Assembly (NCBI GenBank): GCA_963556145.1
Contig: OY744471.1
Coordinates: 675,590 to 739,589 of the forward strand
DNA length: 64,000 nucleotides
Direction of reading: 5' to 3'
Source: Hygrocybe punicea
Taxonomy: Eukaryota > Basidiomycota > Agaricomycetes > Agaricales > Hygrophoraceae
Both the position numbers and the translations under genes were made by a program. Of the stretch, positions 45,273 to 55,668 are shown one piece after another. Position 1 is the first letter of the stretch, and each line of letters begins with the position of its first letter. Below the pieces are notes generated by a model. That model had not been told where the DNA came from. It searched no databases and saw only the letters and a program-made list of their open reading frames with translations.

Positions 45273-46076
45273 TGGTGAGTTATTCCCAACCATTTACACC
45301 ATATCTAATTTCCTTTTAGCAATATCCTCACGAAATCCATGCCCCTCCAAGTCGCGCCTCTGTGTCGTCTTTCTGCACCACCATCCTTTCTTGTCCCATC
45401 AGCGACTTTCTTTCACATCGTTCCTCATCCCAACCTGCTGCTTTTGCATCTAGTACTACCTCCGAGTTAGTTCTTCAAGTCTTCTACTACCCCACCATTT
45501 CCATGTTTGTGTCGCCGTCCTTTTATTTTTCCATCACTGGCACATGCAACGAGCCGGCCTCATTTCTCACCAACTTTGTCCCTTCCGTCCCCTCCGTTCT
45601 CCTGTCGCCCAAATGGGCCATTTTGAATAATAAAATTTTATTGTCGGAAAAGGGTAGAACGGTTTGAAAAGGGGGAACTACTTTTACAACTTGAGCCACT
45701 TTTTCAAAAAATGGGCAACTTTTTCGTGAGACAGTCGAACTTGAAAAAGGCCAACCTCTTGAAAAAAGGAGGGTCCTTTTCACCTCCTTCTCCTGGTTTT
45801 CTCAAGGTAGATCAAGTTTTCCAAGGTGGAGACTCTTTTCCAAGACGAAACACCTTTTCCAAGGAATGGCACCTACCTTGGAAAAGGTGGGGGAGCTTGG
45901 ACATCTTCCGCAACTTTTGCTTCTTTTGCATCTTGAAAAAGGGTCTCAAGGGTTTCAAAAAGGACCCCGGATTTTGCTGATGGCCTAGACGTCAAGGTCG
46001 TTAGTTGTAAGTATGGGAAGACGAGACGGAAAATAAAGACAAACCTAAACAGTGATCCTCGTTGGTGTCGAGATGT
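45273..46076. repeat. 3' region with CTTTTCCAAGG-type low-complexity repeats and right terminal repeat
   Basis: After the stop, AAAAAGG and CTTTTCCAAGGTGG-type motifs recur (45650-45960). Inverted partner sequences of 33858-33898 lie at 45947-45985, and a direct partner of 33777-33838 at 45992-46047. No gene was recognised. Confidence 0.5.
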
Positions 46077-46220
46077 CTAGGTGACGACGCCGAGGTGGGC
46101 GTTGAGGAACCCGCTGGCCTGGATACGCTTGAGGAGCCACCAGAACGGCGTGGCGTAGGTCATGTCGGAGGCCTTGGGCTTACCAGAACCACCGGTAAGC
46201 ATGCCACCGATACGGCCACA
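46077..46220 (-). CDS. C-terminal fragment of an unidentified protein
   Basis: The minus-strand reading GGMLTGGSGKPKASDMTYAT, then PFWWLLKRIQASGFLNAHLG, ends in a TAG at 46079-46077. It uses C/G-ending codons throughout and looks like real coding sequence, but upstream homology is lost within about 50 codons. It is probably the last exon of a truncated gene cut by rearrangement. Family unknown. Confidence 0.35.
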   Translation of the reverse strand, partial: CGRIGGMLTGGSGKPKASDMTYATPFWWLLKRIQASGFLNAHLGVVT

Positions 46221-46339
46221 TGTCGGCGATGATTGAGCCAGAATCGCCAAGTGCCGAAAAAATGCATGATCTCATCGACCAGTTGAAGGCCAATTTTTGA
46301 TTTACAAGCCAGGAAAAGGTAGCACCAACCAATTCGTCT

Positions 46340-48110
46340 CATCATATATCTTGACCATCTCTACCAGGAGTTCTACGCCACCGAACTGCATCAGATCCTC
46401 ATCAATGCTGCTGTGTCACATCTGATCGTTGTCGGGAGTGTTGTGTCACTACAACCCTTCGAGAAGCGAACGATCGCGGTGACGATCCTTCAGCTCTGCT
46501 TTGCAGCAGCCGATAACCTGACTACTAACTGGTACAGGTTTTGAACGCGTACTCGTCAGTGACGCTACGGATGGATACGTCCCCGAGTTTAAGCAAGTTT
46601 GCCTTGATATGGTCACGTTCTCGGAGGTATGTTTCTTCATAACGAATTTCTTTCGTACATCTCACACCTATAATGAGCCTATATGTGACTCAGATTCGAT
46701 CATAGCGATGCTCGAGTACGTCAAAGGACAGGAAGCTGCGGCTCCCATGACATGGAATGGATGCATGGATATCCGAACCCTGAGAGGCCTCTATAGCAAG
46801 GGTGTCATCACGCCAGAACAGGTCGTCAATGAGGTCTACAAGCGTCTCGAACTCCCAACGGCGGATTCCGCCATATGGCTGCATGTCGTCCCTCAGCCTG
46901 AGGCTGTTCAGCAGGCTCGCGAATTACTGAAGGCGTATCCAGATCCAGCCACTCGCCACCTATTGTTTGGCATTCCTCCATAGATATCAAAGGAATGCCG
47001 AAGACAGCAGCTTGTCTTGAATATACATACATCGCCGCCAAGGATGCTCCGTCGTACGCAACATTGGTCAAAGCTGGCCATGCGTATCGGTCAAATCAAG
47101 TTTCCTTCTCGTTGGCCACCGACACTGCTGGCTCAGCCCGGATACCTGCTGCCTTCAATAACATAATCGGCTTCAAACCCACCAGGGGCACAGTAAGCCT
47201 CACCTTTTTGTAAGATATGTCACGCTGGAGCTTACGTGTGCTCACAGATACCTACGGCTGGTGTAGTCCCTTGTTGTGCAAGTCTCGACTGTGTTTCCGT
47301 AGTGGCCTCCAAAGTCGTCGATGCCCGCCTCGTTTGGAGCCCTCTTTTCAAGATTGATGACCGGGAGGCATTCGCCAAAGTTTCTCGCCCTCCTTGGGCT
47401 CTCGCTCCTCGCGCTATCCTGCAACCTCAGGAGAAGTTCAAGTTCGCGGTCCCACCCAGGGATTCAGAATCTCGAAAATTGGTCACCGAGGAATTTCATC
47501 GCCTTTTCGAAATGACAATGCTCCTTATTAAATCAATCGGTGGACAGTTGCTCCACGAACTTGATTACACTGTCTTTGAGGATGCTGGAAGGTTGTTATA
47601 TGAGGGTAGTTTCGTTGCTGAACGTGAAAGAATGGTACAAGGCGCACCCCGGAACCAGGCTTGAAAAACGCATTATTGCCAGAGATACGAACTATTTACG
47701 ATGCGGCAGCGAAAACCTTTCCCGCAGTGGATGCCTGGTCCGATGCCCTCACGATGATGACTAGCCAACGTCTTGCTCAAATTGAGTATGGGAAGATGAA
47801 CGTGCTTGTGGTGCCGACAAGCCCAATGCATCCAACGAAAGACCAGTATCTTACTGACCCCATCGGCCTCAATCATATGCTTAGGAAGGTCGGATTCCTG
47901 CTTTAACACGTAACTTGTCAAGCTGATGTTAAACAATCCACTTTTAGTTTACACACTTCGCCAATATCCTCGATTTGACAGGTGTCTCTTGTCCGGCTGG
48001 GTTCAACGTTCACCCAAGGCGGGATGCGGTTCGCCATCACGATCCTTGGTATGGTGCTCGAAATCGCCCAACGATTCGAGGGGGCTTTTGCTAAACCGGC
48101 AGGCATAAGT
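46340..48110 (+). pseudogene. Isochorismatase-like hydrolase fused to amidase (allophanate-hydrolase type), broken
   Basis: The first module reads FYATELHQILINAAVSHLIV, then in a shifted frame the catalytic-Cys helix C-V-T-T-T-LREANDRG (about 46442-46480), an intron with a CTAAC branch, and FERVLVSDATDGYVPEFKQV (to 46600). A second intron joins without a stop to SIIAMLEYVKGQ and MTWNGCMDIRTLRGLYSKG, the start of an amidase-signature domain. That domain keeps the nucleophile-Ser motif [21 protein letters not shown] and NVLVVPTSPMHPTKDQYL. It has lost the Lys segment after LLFGIP and the Gly/Ser-rich cis-Ser loop, and it shifts frame near 47640 and 47900. A fused cysteine hydrolase-amidase would suit biuret/allophanate or ureide breakdown (inference). 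Confidence 0.72.
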
Positions 48111-48476
48111 GGACAGGATGAAATTGGATCGTCGAGATTGCGCGATTGCATTTAGGTTGCCCTTATTATATAGGGTGACTTACCACCTCAATAGGACTGC
48201 AGTACTGACATAAGTTTAAATATTAATAAGGAATGTCGTCTTGGATTATCAAGGGCGTTCACGGAAGACTATTCGATTGCCGGCTACTGAGATAACAACA
48301 CCAATAGTTTCAAAATGTGACTCATCCCTCCACGAAACCGGGTACTAGTATAGGACACAGCCGCCACACATTTCTATCCTAGACTGGCAGCTATTCAGTC
48401 CAGGGTGCCCCCTAGCTGGCGGCCGCGTAAACGCTGTTCTCATAAACGATCTTACGTTATAATTATAACATAGCGC
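48111..48476. other. Intergenic, no gene recognised
   Basis: AT-rich sequence leading into the hairpin at 48477-48607. No open frame of note. Confidence 0.4.
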
Positions 48477-48607
48477 TTGAGCATCATACAAATATATTAC
48501 TAATACGTTAATTTAACCATATGGAGTATTGGCATTACTCCATATGGTCAAAGGATTCCACATTCAGGACTTGTGTTAATGTATTTGTCTGATCATATGA
48601 TGCTCAA
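48477..48607. repeat. Hairpin-forming nested inverted repeat (MITE-like)
   Basis: The inner arms CCATATGGAGTA (48517-48528) and TACTCCATATGG (48536-48547) are perfect 12-mers around a 7-base loop. The outer arms TTGAGCATCATA (48477-48488) and TATGATGCTCAA (48596-48607) are also perfect 12-mers. Two weaker pairs (ACAAATA/TATTTGT; AATACGTTAAT/GTTAATGTATT) lie between. No target-site duplication was identified. Confidence 0.75.
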
Positions 48608-48744
48608 ATGTTATTTTGCACGGTGTGCTAATTAGTAGAAATGACAGCTCTGGCGGCTACGAACGCCCAATAAACGCTCTGGGTTGCCTTTTTGTTTGTG
48701 CCGACACGCACCCATCTTTCAGAAACTTGGCCAACTGCTGCGCT

Positions 48745-50422
48745 ATGCTGATCTTCTGGATAGTTGTTCTCGCAATTTACCTGCCAGTGTGTGCCCCCTT
48801 GTCACATGTTGCGGGAGAATGTCCCGTCCCCCCGATCGCCTTCCGACTCACAAGTTGCGTTGCCCATCCACACGACATCGTCAACACAAGCGCGCATTCA
48901 TGGGGCATAAACATTGTCGTGGGGAACCAGGAATTGTGTGTGTCACCAAGCACAGGTGTGAAGTTTTCGATCGCGCCAGTTATATTGTGTTTGTCCGAGT
49001 CGTCTTGACAAGTTTCTAATGCGACCCCTCTTTGTCCACAGTTACTAACGACACATTCCTCCCAAGCTCTGATTTGTGTCTGGCGAATAACGATACTAGC
49101 ACGTTTGCAGCCTGCACTTCCCGTCGCGGCGGCCTACTGTCCCTTCTTAGTCCCGGCTCTTCCTACGTCGAGACCGGCTCTCTTAACAACACCCTAGCGA
49201 TGAACCCCAACTGGCCGGGCATCCAGGGCCCTGGAAATTTGACCCTGGTTGGCAATGTCACCCTGAAATTTCCGCCTGACATTCTCCTCTCAAATTTTTC
49301 AACTGGAATTATTATTGGGGGCCAGAACCACAGCAACGGACACCTAGGTTTCGCGCAGAGCTCTACCTTCCTTCGTAGGCTTGTTGATGCAGGATTTGCT
49401 GCGACGGAAGGGTTTAGTATCAAGTACTATGCGTTACATACAACGCGTCGTATTGTATAATCTGACTCCGTCTTACAGTGCCGGTAGTCAGTTTACCAAT
49501 CCGAATCGTTCAGGCCAACTCGTCATTGGCGGATATGATGCCGCATTAATCGCCACTTATTATTCCGAATTCAATATCAACTCATCACCTTCGTTTCAAA
49601 ATCGTTACTGTCCAATCCAAGTGAGAATCAGGGAGCTTGATCTTATATATGAAGGTGTTGCCGACGTTGTCCGGCTAATCAGCCCTGGCTCCCCAGTCTA
49701 TGCTTGTATTGAGATGTGTTGAGCCCCTCCCTCTGACTTCCCCTCGGAACACCAGCTGAATCAACCGAGATAGATGACACCCTTTTTCGCTTACCATCTA
49801 GCATTTACGACGCTTTTACCAATGAATTCACCACCTTGCGTAACATCACGTTCGACCCGACAAAATTCCTTGTTCCAGAACCGGGCCTATTATTTGACAG
49901 TACCACTGCAGCCTTTAATGGGAGTTTCAAATTTACCTTGGACAACGGAACGGACTCAGGCAACGATTTCGTGATTGTCATTCCCACGGAAGAACTGGCG
50001 CGACCGCTTCAAGGGATTGCTGGCGACGGGACGATAGTTCAGCGCAGCAACATCACGCAGGTGGCCGTGTTCGATGAGGCGCCGCTATATGATACGGCTG
50101 TCTTAGGTTCTTTGTCGTATTCTTGAATGGTTAACATGATTCCTGACGGCGGATGTTGTTTGTAGGAAAAGTATTCTTGTCCAGAGTTCACCTTTCTGTC
50201 TTATATCATGACAACAAATTCCGACTCGCCCAATTTACAGAAGACACACTGAATGGGGTGCCGGTGGCTCCGAATCTAGTTGCCTTCAATTGCACGTCAC
50301 CCAAGCAGCAGAAACGCAAAAACAGAAAAGCAGTGATAGGTGGTTCAATCGGGGGTGCTCTAGGTCTAGTAGTGTTGGTGTCGTTGTATATTATTTACAA
50401 AGCTCTTTGTAGGAGACAGTAG
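48745..50422 (+). CDS. Membrane-anchored pepsin-fold (peptidase A1-like) protein, probably non-catalytic
   Basis: Exons are 48745-48955, 49042-49423, 49479-49705, 49756-50106 and 50166-50422, all GT-AG and in frame. The product is about 475 residues with a signal peptide (MLIFWIVVLAIYLPVCAPL), about ten N-glycosylation sequons, and a C-terminal helix (VIGGSIGGALGLVVLVSLYIIY) with a short basic end (ALCRRQ). The A1 fold is suggested by SGQLVIGGYDAALI and by KVFLSRVHLSVLYHDNKFRL, matching the end of the pepsin fold. Where active A1 enzymes have DTGS, this protein has LCVSPSTVTNDTFLPSSD, and no second DTG/DSG is evident. It is therefore more likely a surface binding protein than a protease. The gene looks intact. 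Confidence 0.68.
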
Positions 50423-50770
50423 TCCGTGGCGACGAAGATATGAGCATTGAAAGAGGAGGGGACAAAAGGAAATTGCTACCACTTATTATTGTAGCAAGAT
50501 TGGGTGACATTAACAGGGTTTAAAGTTTTCTTTTCTATAGTCTAATCATGCCCGATATTACTGGTTCAAGATTTGATGGACTGTACTTGCCCTGATGCGA
50601 TTGAGAGCATGCGCATTGTAGTGAGGAGAAGCGAATTATAATGCAGTGTGCAGCTGACAGTGCACATTACAAAGTGTTCTGCTGCAAGAATGAGGTGTAG
50701 TCATTTTAACATGCACTTGTGGAATTCTCAGTAATCATTACAATTATCCTACAGGGACACCTCGATAATA
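50423..50770. other. 3' flank of the pepsin-fold gene, no gene
   Basis: AT-rich, no notable open frame. It leads into the subterminal CACACCTG/ACAGGT repeats of the hAT element. Confidence 0.4.
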
Positions 50771-51211
50771 TGCTAGTGGTGTATTGCATGGGTAACTGCT
50801 GGGTATTTTTGTCTGTACCCATACCCACACCTGTTGGACCTGTAGGTACAATACCCACAGGTTTTACCAAGGGGGTGTTGGAACACGAATTTCCGATATA
50901 CACTCATTTTTTTTTTCTGGGTCTGTCGACTCCCCTTCCCCCCCCCTCCTTCTAAATGAGGCAAAATATCTGAACGTGATACCTACCACATGGCTGCCTC
51001 TGAACCAAACTACACGTACGAAGCCACAACTAGCATGTAGCATACATGAATAGAAACTAATTTTGACAGTGCTTGGTCCTGCCACTTCTGTGGCAACTGG
51101 GTAGGGTATGTCGTGGGTTTGGGTAAACCTGCGGGTATGGGTCTACAGGTGCTACAGGTACAGGTGTGGTGTGCAGAAACTCCAACCTGTGTATATACCA
51201 TACCCCAAACC

Positions 51212-51219
51212 GCAGGTAC
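51212..51219. repeat. 8-bp target-site duplication, left copy
   Basis: GCAGGTAC directly precedes TAGTGTTGCC and is repeated at 55633-55640 directly after the other end. Eight bases is the size expected for hAT insertion. Confidence 0.9.
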
Positions 51220-51699
51220 TAGTGTTGCCACGGTCCGGTCCGGTCTGGTCCGGTTACGGTTAACAACGGTTAACCCAAATATGGCTATTCAAACCGGACC
51301 GGACCCTTGGGACCGTGGTTAACCGTGGTTAACCGTCCCAAAAAGGCAGTTTGGGGCAACCTCAAGCCACGTCAACCGCAATTACAAGAACGCTGCGACG
51401 ATGACTCGACGATGATGACAGTAACAGCTGGCAAGGCCAGAGAAGTGGTGCGCCCATTCTCCGGCCCCGGTATGTCCCCCTGCTGTCTGTTCTTCATGTT
51501 AAACCAACTTACTAACCACTCCCCACTCTTGTCCAGAACGCCAGCAGGTTCAGCGAGGGTAGAAGCCTTCAGTGCCCAGAACGACAGCAGTGTCATGCAC
51601 CCGACCCAATTTGACGATTGAAGCACCGGGAATCCAGGATCGCGTCCGAGGGGGCGGCTACCACTGCATACCCGGGAAACCATCAACCGCCTCGAAAAC

Positions 51700-52480
51700 A
51701 CGAACGCGGGATGGGAGACCCGCGCCGACACCCTAAACGAGGGGGTGAGATTCCCAGCACCCCGAATGATAACGACAACGCCCAGCGCACGCGTTAATGT
51801 GCCCCAGTGCCGTGACATCGTGTCTGAGGGGGAGAGACGGCGGTTGCCCATCCCAGGCGCCAACAACGCGAACGCGGGATGGGAGACCCACGCGAACACC
51901 CTAAACGAGGGGGCGAGATTCCCAGCACCCCGAACGATGACGACAACGCCCAGCGCACGCGTTAATGTGCCCCAGTGCCGTGACATCGTGTCCAAGGGAG
52001 CAAGACATAACCATCCGAGGTTCGCGCAACACCACCATCCTCAAAGTAGAAACACTGACAGACTCGACAGTCGTGAATGCGAGCGATCTCTCCCTTACCA
52101 TGGCGGTTGCCCGTCCCAGGCGCCAACAATGCGAACGCGGGATGGGAGACCCACACGAACACCCTAAATGAGGGGGCGAGATTCCCAGCACCCTGAACGA
52201 TGATGACAACGCCCAGCGCATGCATTAATGTTCCCCAGCGCCGTGACATCATGTTCGAGGGGGAGAGACGGCGGTTGCCCGTCCCAAGTGCCAACGTGGG
52301 ATGGGAGACCCACGCCGACACCCTAAACGAGGGGGCAAGATTCCCAGCACCCCGAATGACGACGACAATGCCCAGCGCACGCGTCAATGTGCCCCAGCGC
52401 CGTGACATCGTGTCCGAGGGGGAGAGACGGCGGTTGCCCATCCCAGGCGCCAACAACCGCCTCTCGAACGCGGACGCAGG
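51700..52480. repeat. About 160-bp GC-rich minisatellite
   Basis: GAGATTCCCAGCACCC (or AAGATTCCC...) recurs at about 51749, 51912, 52180 and 52338, and GGGAGAGACGGCGGTTGCC at about 51830, 52262 and 52420. Unit length is about 160 with one enlarged interval. Long frames on both strands (285 codons on minus) result from the repeat. Confidence 0.85.
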
Positions 52481-53046
52481 CCGACTGACCCACGTACAAC
52501 GCCAACGAGGGAGTGATGACGCCGAGTGAGAGGCAGCGAGGCAGGAGTGCCCAATGCAGAACCAACGCCAAGCCCGGAAGGGCATTCGGGTGAACAATGA
52601 CGCCCCGACGCCCTCGTCTATGATCGCAGGGCAATCAAGCCTGAAAGAGATGGGCCATTCCCTGATGACAAGACAAGCCCAGGGCGATGACCACAGCCGT
52701 GGGATGAGGGCACGCATGAACACAACGGAGGAGAACGTCGACAGAAGCAGGAGAACAATGCATCGGACAAGGGAAGAAAACACTACCACCCTGATAACTA
52801 GTGCGTTTATTCTTTTCATTCATATATTATTGTTACACTACTGATTACTACCAATCCCCAGCCTCTACTCCACTCTCACCTTCATGTGCGGCAGCAACAC
52901 GGCAGCAGCGGTAGCACCAGCACCAGCAGCAGCGTCACCGAAGTTGACAGTTGATTGACCGAGAACACATCATCGGCTCCATCACTCGATGGGCTTGGTA
53001 TATTAAAGGCAACTCGTCGTACAGGTACAGGGCTTTCTGGAATTTG

Positions 53047-53460
53047 TCAGCCCTGGAGCGGTGTTTTTTTCCTCACTCGAACACGGCGGGGTCGAGGGGG
53101 AGTAGGGCTGTATAAGAGTCCAATGGCTGTGGCTACATTCAATGGATCTTTGGCTTTATGGGATACAGCCCTTCGTCGTTGGGACGTGAGGACCACAGGT
53201 GACATTGGTTGCTGGGTGGGAGTTGCAGCATTAACATCATATTGTACGCGAAACTCGGGGTCCACTTCGACAGCCTTCGCCTTTCCTTTACCTCTCCGTG
53301 ACTTCCTGGGAGCAACCTCCAGTTCATGCACAAAGCCTAACAGCTGATACGTCAACTGGTATTACAGTTTGATGAGGTACATACCTTCAATTTGAAAACT
53401 TGATTGAACGGCACCAGTTGCAAACTTTGTGGTGTCTTCATTCTTATGTCGTGGTGGCAT
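53047..53460 (-). CDS. Unassigned low-complexity frame inside the hAT-like element
   Basis: A 102-codon minus-strand frame (GFVHELEVAPRKSRRGKGKA, later PPRPRRVRVRKKTPLQG) follows an ATG-started stretch (MPPRHKNEDTTKFATGAVQ, from 53460) in another phase. A short intron could join them, but the phases tested do not fit. It is basic and Pro-rich. It could be a decayed gene or chance. Confidence 0.2.
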
Positions 53461-53539
53461 GCTAACAAGCATGAGCTCAGGTGATGAAACAGAAATCAGA
53501 GAACTTACTTCAATTGACGGTTCGAATGGGTATTTGGTG

Positions 53540-54400
53540 GGGGGGAGTACTCAGGGAGACCAGCACTGAAGGGAGAGGGCAGATCAACGGTGAGAAACAG
53601 TTTCTGAGGGAGGGAAATGGCACTCACAGGAGGGAGAGCAGCGGCACGCACACACGGGAGGCAGAGAGGGGACACAAGGGGGGTAAGACAATGGAGGCGG
53701 TGGTGGAGCCTCGAGAAGGTGGGGGATGGCACTAAAGCGAGGGTGACGGCTTGAAACCGGAAGGGAGTGCTCAGGGAGACTGGCACTGGACAGAGATGGC
53801 AGGTTGGTAAGAAATGGTTTGGAGGGGGGAAATGGCGCTCACAGGAGGGAACCGCTCCATGGAGAGATGGTGAGCTCTCAAAGGGGGTTAAGACGACGGT
53901 GGCGGAGCCTTGAGTAAGTCGGGGGACGGCGCTAAACGGAGGGTGACAGCCTGGGACTGAGGGGGAGCCTGCACTGGAGGGAGAAGGTAGGTTGATGGGG
54001 AGAAACAGTTTCCGAGAAAGGGAAACGGCACTGAGCCACTCAAGGGAGGAGGCAGAGAGGGCTCTCAAGGGGGGATGGAGCCTCGAGAAGGTGGGGGGAC
54101 GGCGCTAAACGGAGGGTGACAGCTTGGGACCAGGATGGAAGTGCTCGGGGAGACTGGCACTGGACAGGTAACCGCAGGTTGAGGGTAAGAAATGGTCTGG
54201 AGGGGGGAAATGGCACTCACAGGAGGGAACCGCTCAAGGGAGAGACGGTGAGCTCTCAAAGGGGGTTGAGACGACAGTGGCAGAGCCTCGAGCAAGTCAA
54301 GGAATGGTGTTAAATGGAGGGTGACGAGGGGGAGCCTGCACTGGAGGGAGAGGGCAGGTTAACGGGGAGAAAAAGTTTCCGAGGAAAAAAACGGCACTTA
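53540..54400. repeat. G-rich dimeric tandem repeat, left part
   Basis: Two related half-units alternate. Type B has GCACTG(A/G)AGGGAGA...GAGAAACAGTTTC(C/T)GAG at about 53551, 53963 and 54332. Type A has GGCACTGGACAG...AAGAAATGGT(T/C)TGGAG at about 53772 and 54148. The AB dimer is about 375-410 bases. The array is interrupted by the MITE at 54404 and resumes at 55056. Confidence 0.8.
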
Positions 54401-54403
54401 CAG

Positions 54404-55048
54404 TGGGGTTGGGCAATGTCACACAGGCTCGTGGCAGCGTGACATAACGCTATGTGACAGAAATCGTGACAATTAGTGACCCACTACTATCTGTAGCTGT
54501 CTTGATATCTCAACAACGGAGCAAGTTATTAAAAATTGGTCTTGAACAAAATGTTCTAATCATGAATGAGATGAAATTGCGTCACTAGAGCTAAGCTGTA
54601 AGATGTATATTTGATGAACCTATAGACTTCCATTTTTAAGCCAATTTTGGCAGGGAATTTGAGAGATTGACATATTTTAGAACTTTAAAGACATTTACCA
54701 AAATTCTGGCTTGAACAAAATCTTTTAGTATATAAATGGAACATACCACTCAGCCAAAGCTAAGCTTGAAGACCTGATTGGAGTGAGTCTATAGATGTTT
54801 AAGGTTCTAGGCTGTATTTGGCTGTAAGAATTGACAAATCGTGGAACAGTGTTTGCCTAAAATTATTACCATGAAAACTTTGGAGATAGAAACATTTATA
54901 CATTCATTATGAACATTTCTTACACTCAAGACTTGTCACTAAAGTGAGTTGTGAACTCGTAAAGGGACTGGGTCAGTGTTTGTGCAGGGTGTCACACGTG
55001 ATGGTCTCCGTGACACATGTCACACCTTATAGAGATTGCCCAACCCCA
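54404..55048. mobile_element. 645-bp MITE with TGGGGTTGGGCAAT termini
   Basis: The left end TGGGGTTGGGCAAT is the exact complement of the right end ATTGCCCAACCCCA (14 bases). Both ends are flanked by CTTACAG (54397-54403 and 55049-55055), a 7-8 base target duplication. The interior is AT-rich without coding capacity and has GTGACA/TGTCAC-type subterminal repeats. It interrupts the G-rich tandem array, which fixes its insertion as the youngest of the three nested events. Confidence 0.88.
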
Positions 55049-55055
55049 CTTACAG

Positions 55056-55480
55056 GAGGGAGATACTCAAGGGAGAGTGATGGCGTTCACGGGAGGTGAA
55101 GAAGGCTCTCAAGGGGGTAAGACGACAGTGGCGGCGAGCCTCGAGAAGGTGGGGGGACGGCACTAAACGGATGGTGACGGCTTGGAAGTTGGGACCAAAA
55201 TGGAAGCTCAGGGAGCCTGCACTGGAGAGAGAGGAAGTCAGGTTCTTTAAACTTGAAGGACGGAACCAGTAGACCACACTCACGGTATGAAGATGGGAGC
55301 CTCGAGACGGTGCAAGGTAGCGTGACAGGGAGGAAGGGAGACGGCTGATGCTTGAAGCTTGAAGGACAAAGACGGCGAGCGTGTGACAGAGGAGCGTTGA
55401 GAAAGTCGGAGACGTCGTTGAGGAGACGGTGATGGTGATGTGGGGAGCAAACTGTGGGTCATGGGACTTGTGGGAGCCCT
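55056..55480. repeat. G-rich dimeric tandem repeat, right part
   Basis: Continuation of the 53540-54400 array beyond the MITE (CAGGGAGCCTGCACTGGAGAG near 55210), degenerating toward the right end of the hAT-like element. Confidence 0.7.
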
Positions 55481-55632
55481 ATGCCCACAAATTGCCTAAT
55501 TTGGAACTTTGAACCAGTCGGTCCACGGTTAACTGCGGTCTGGGACCGTAACCAGACCGTTACCAATGGTTCGGTTAAATTTCGGTCCGGTCCGAACGGT
55601 CCGCGGTCTTTAACCAGACCGTGGCAACACTA

Positions 55633-55640
55633 GCAGGTAC
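55633..55640. repeat. 8-bp target-site duplication, right copy
   Basis: GCAGGTAC, identical to 51212-51219. Removing one copy plus 51220-55632 rejoins the outer hAT sequence. Confidence 0.9.
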
Positions 55641-55662
55641 GCAGGTTCTCACGGTGTCTTAC

Positions 55663-55668
55663 TATAAA
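55663..55668 (+). promoter_or_regulatory. TATAAA box upstream of the hAT transposase
   Basis: TATAAA stands in ACTATAAATGG just inside the right border of the inner element, about 640 bases before the transposase ATG. The interval 55690-56300 contains a 99-codon frame (from 55957) that could splice (56252 donor GTGAGT, CATCCAG acceptor at 56299) onto the transposase. Confidence 0.4.

Larger units (their letters stand above)
51220..55632. mobile_element. Non-autonomous hAT-like element with 16-bp TIRs
   Basis: The ends are perfect 16-base inverted repeats, TAGTGTTGCCACGGTC at 51220 and its complement ending at 55632, bounded by the 8-bp duplication GCAGGTAC. Subterminal sequence is rich in GGTCCGG, CCGGACC and GTTAACCGTGG. 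The interior carries two tandem-repeat fields and a nested MITE, and no recognisable transposase. It is 4.4 kb long. It was mobilised in trans by an unknown hAT source. Confidence 0.88.

Noticed and set aside
51962..52819. Minus-strand 285-codon frame
   Set aside because: It crosses the 160-bp minisatellite, and its residues repeat with the DNA unit (SPSDTMSR..GTLTRALG). Not a gene.
53505..54295. Minus-strand frames rich in SLP/FSP motifs
   Set aside because: They follow the G-rich dimeric repeat and break at the MITE.
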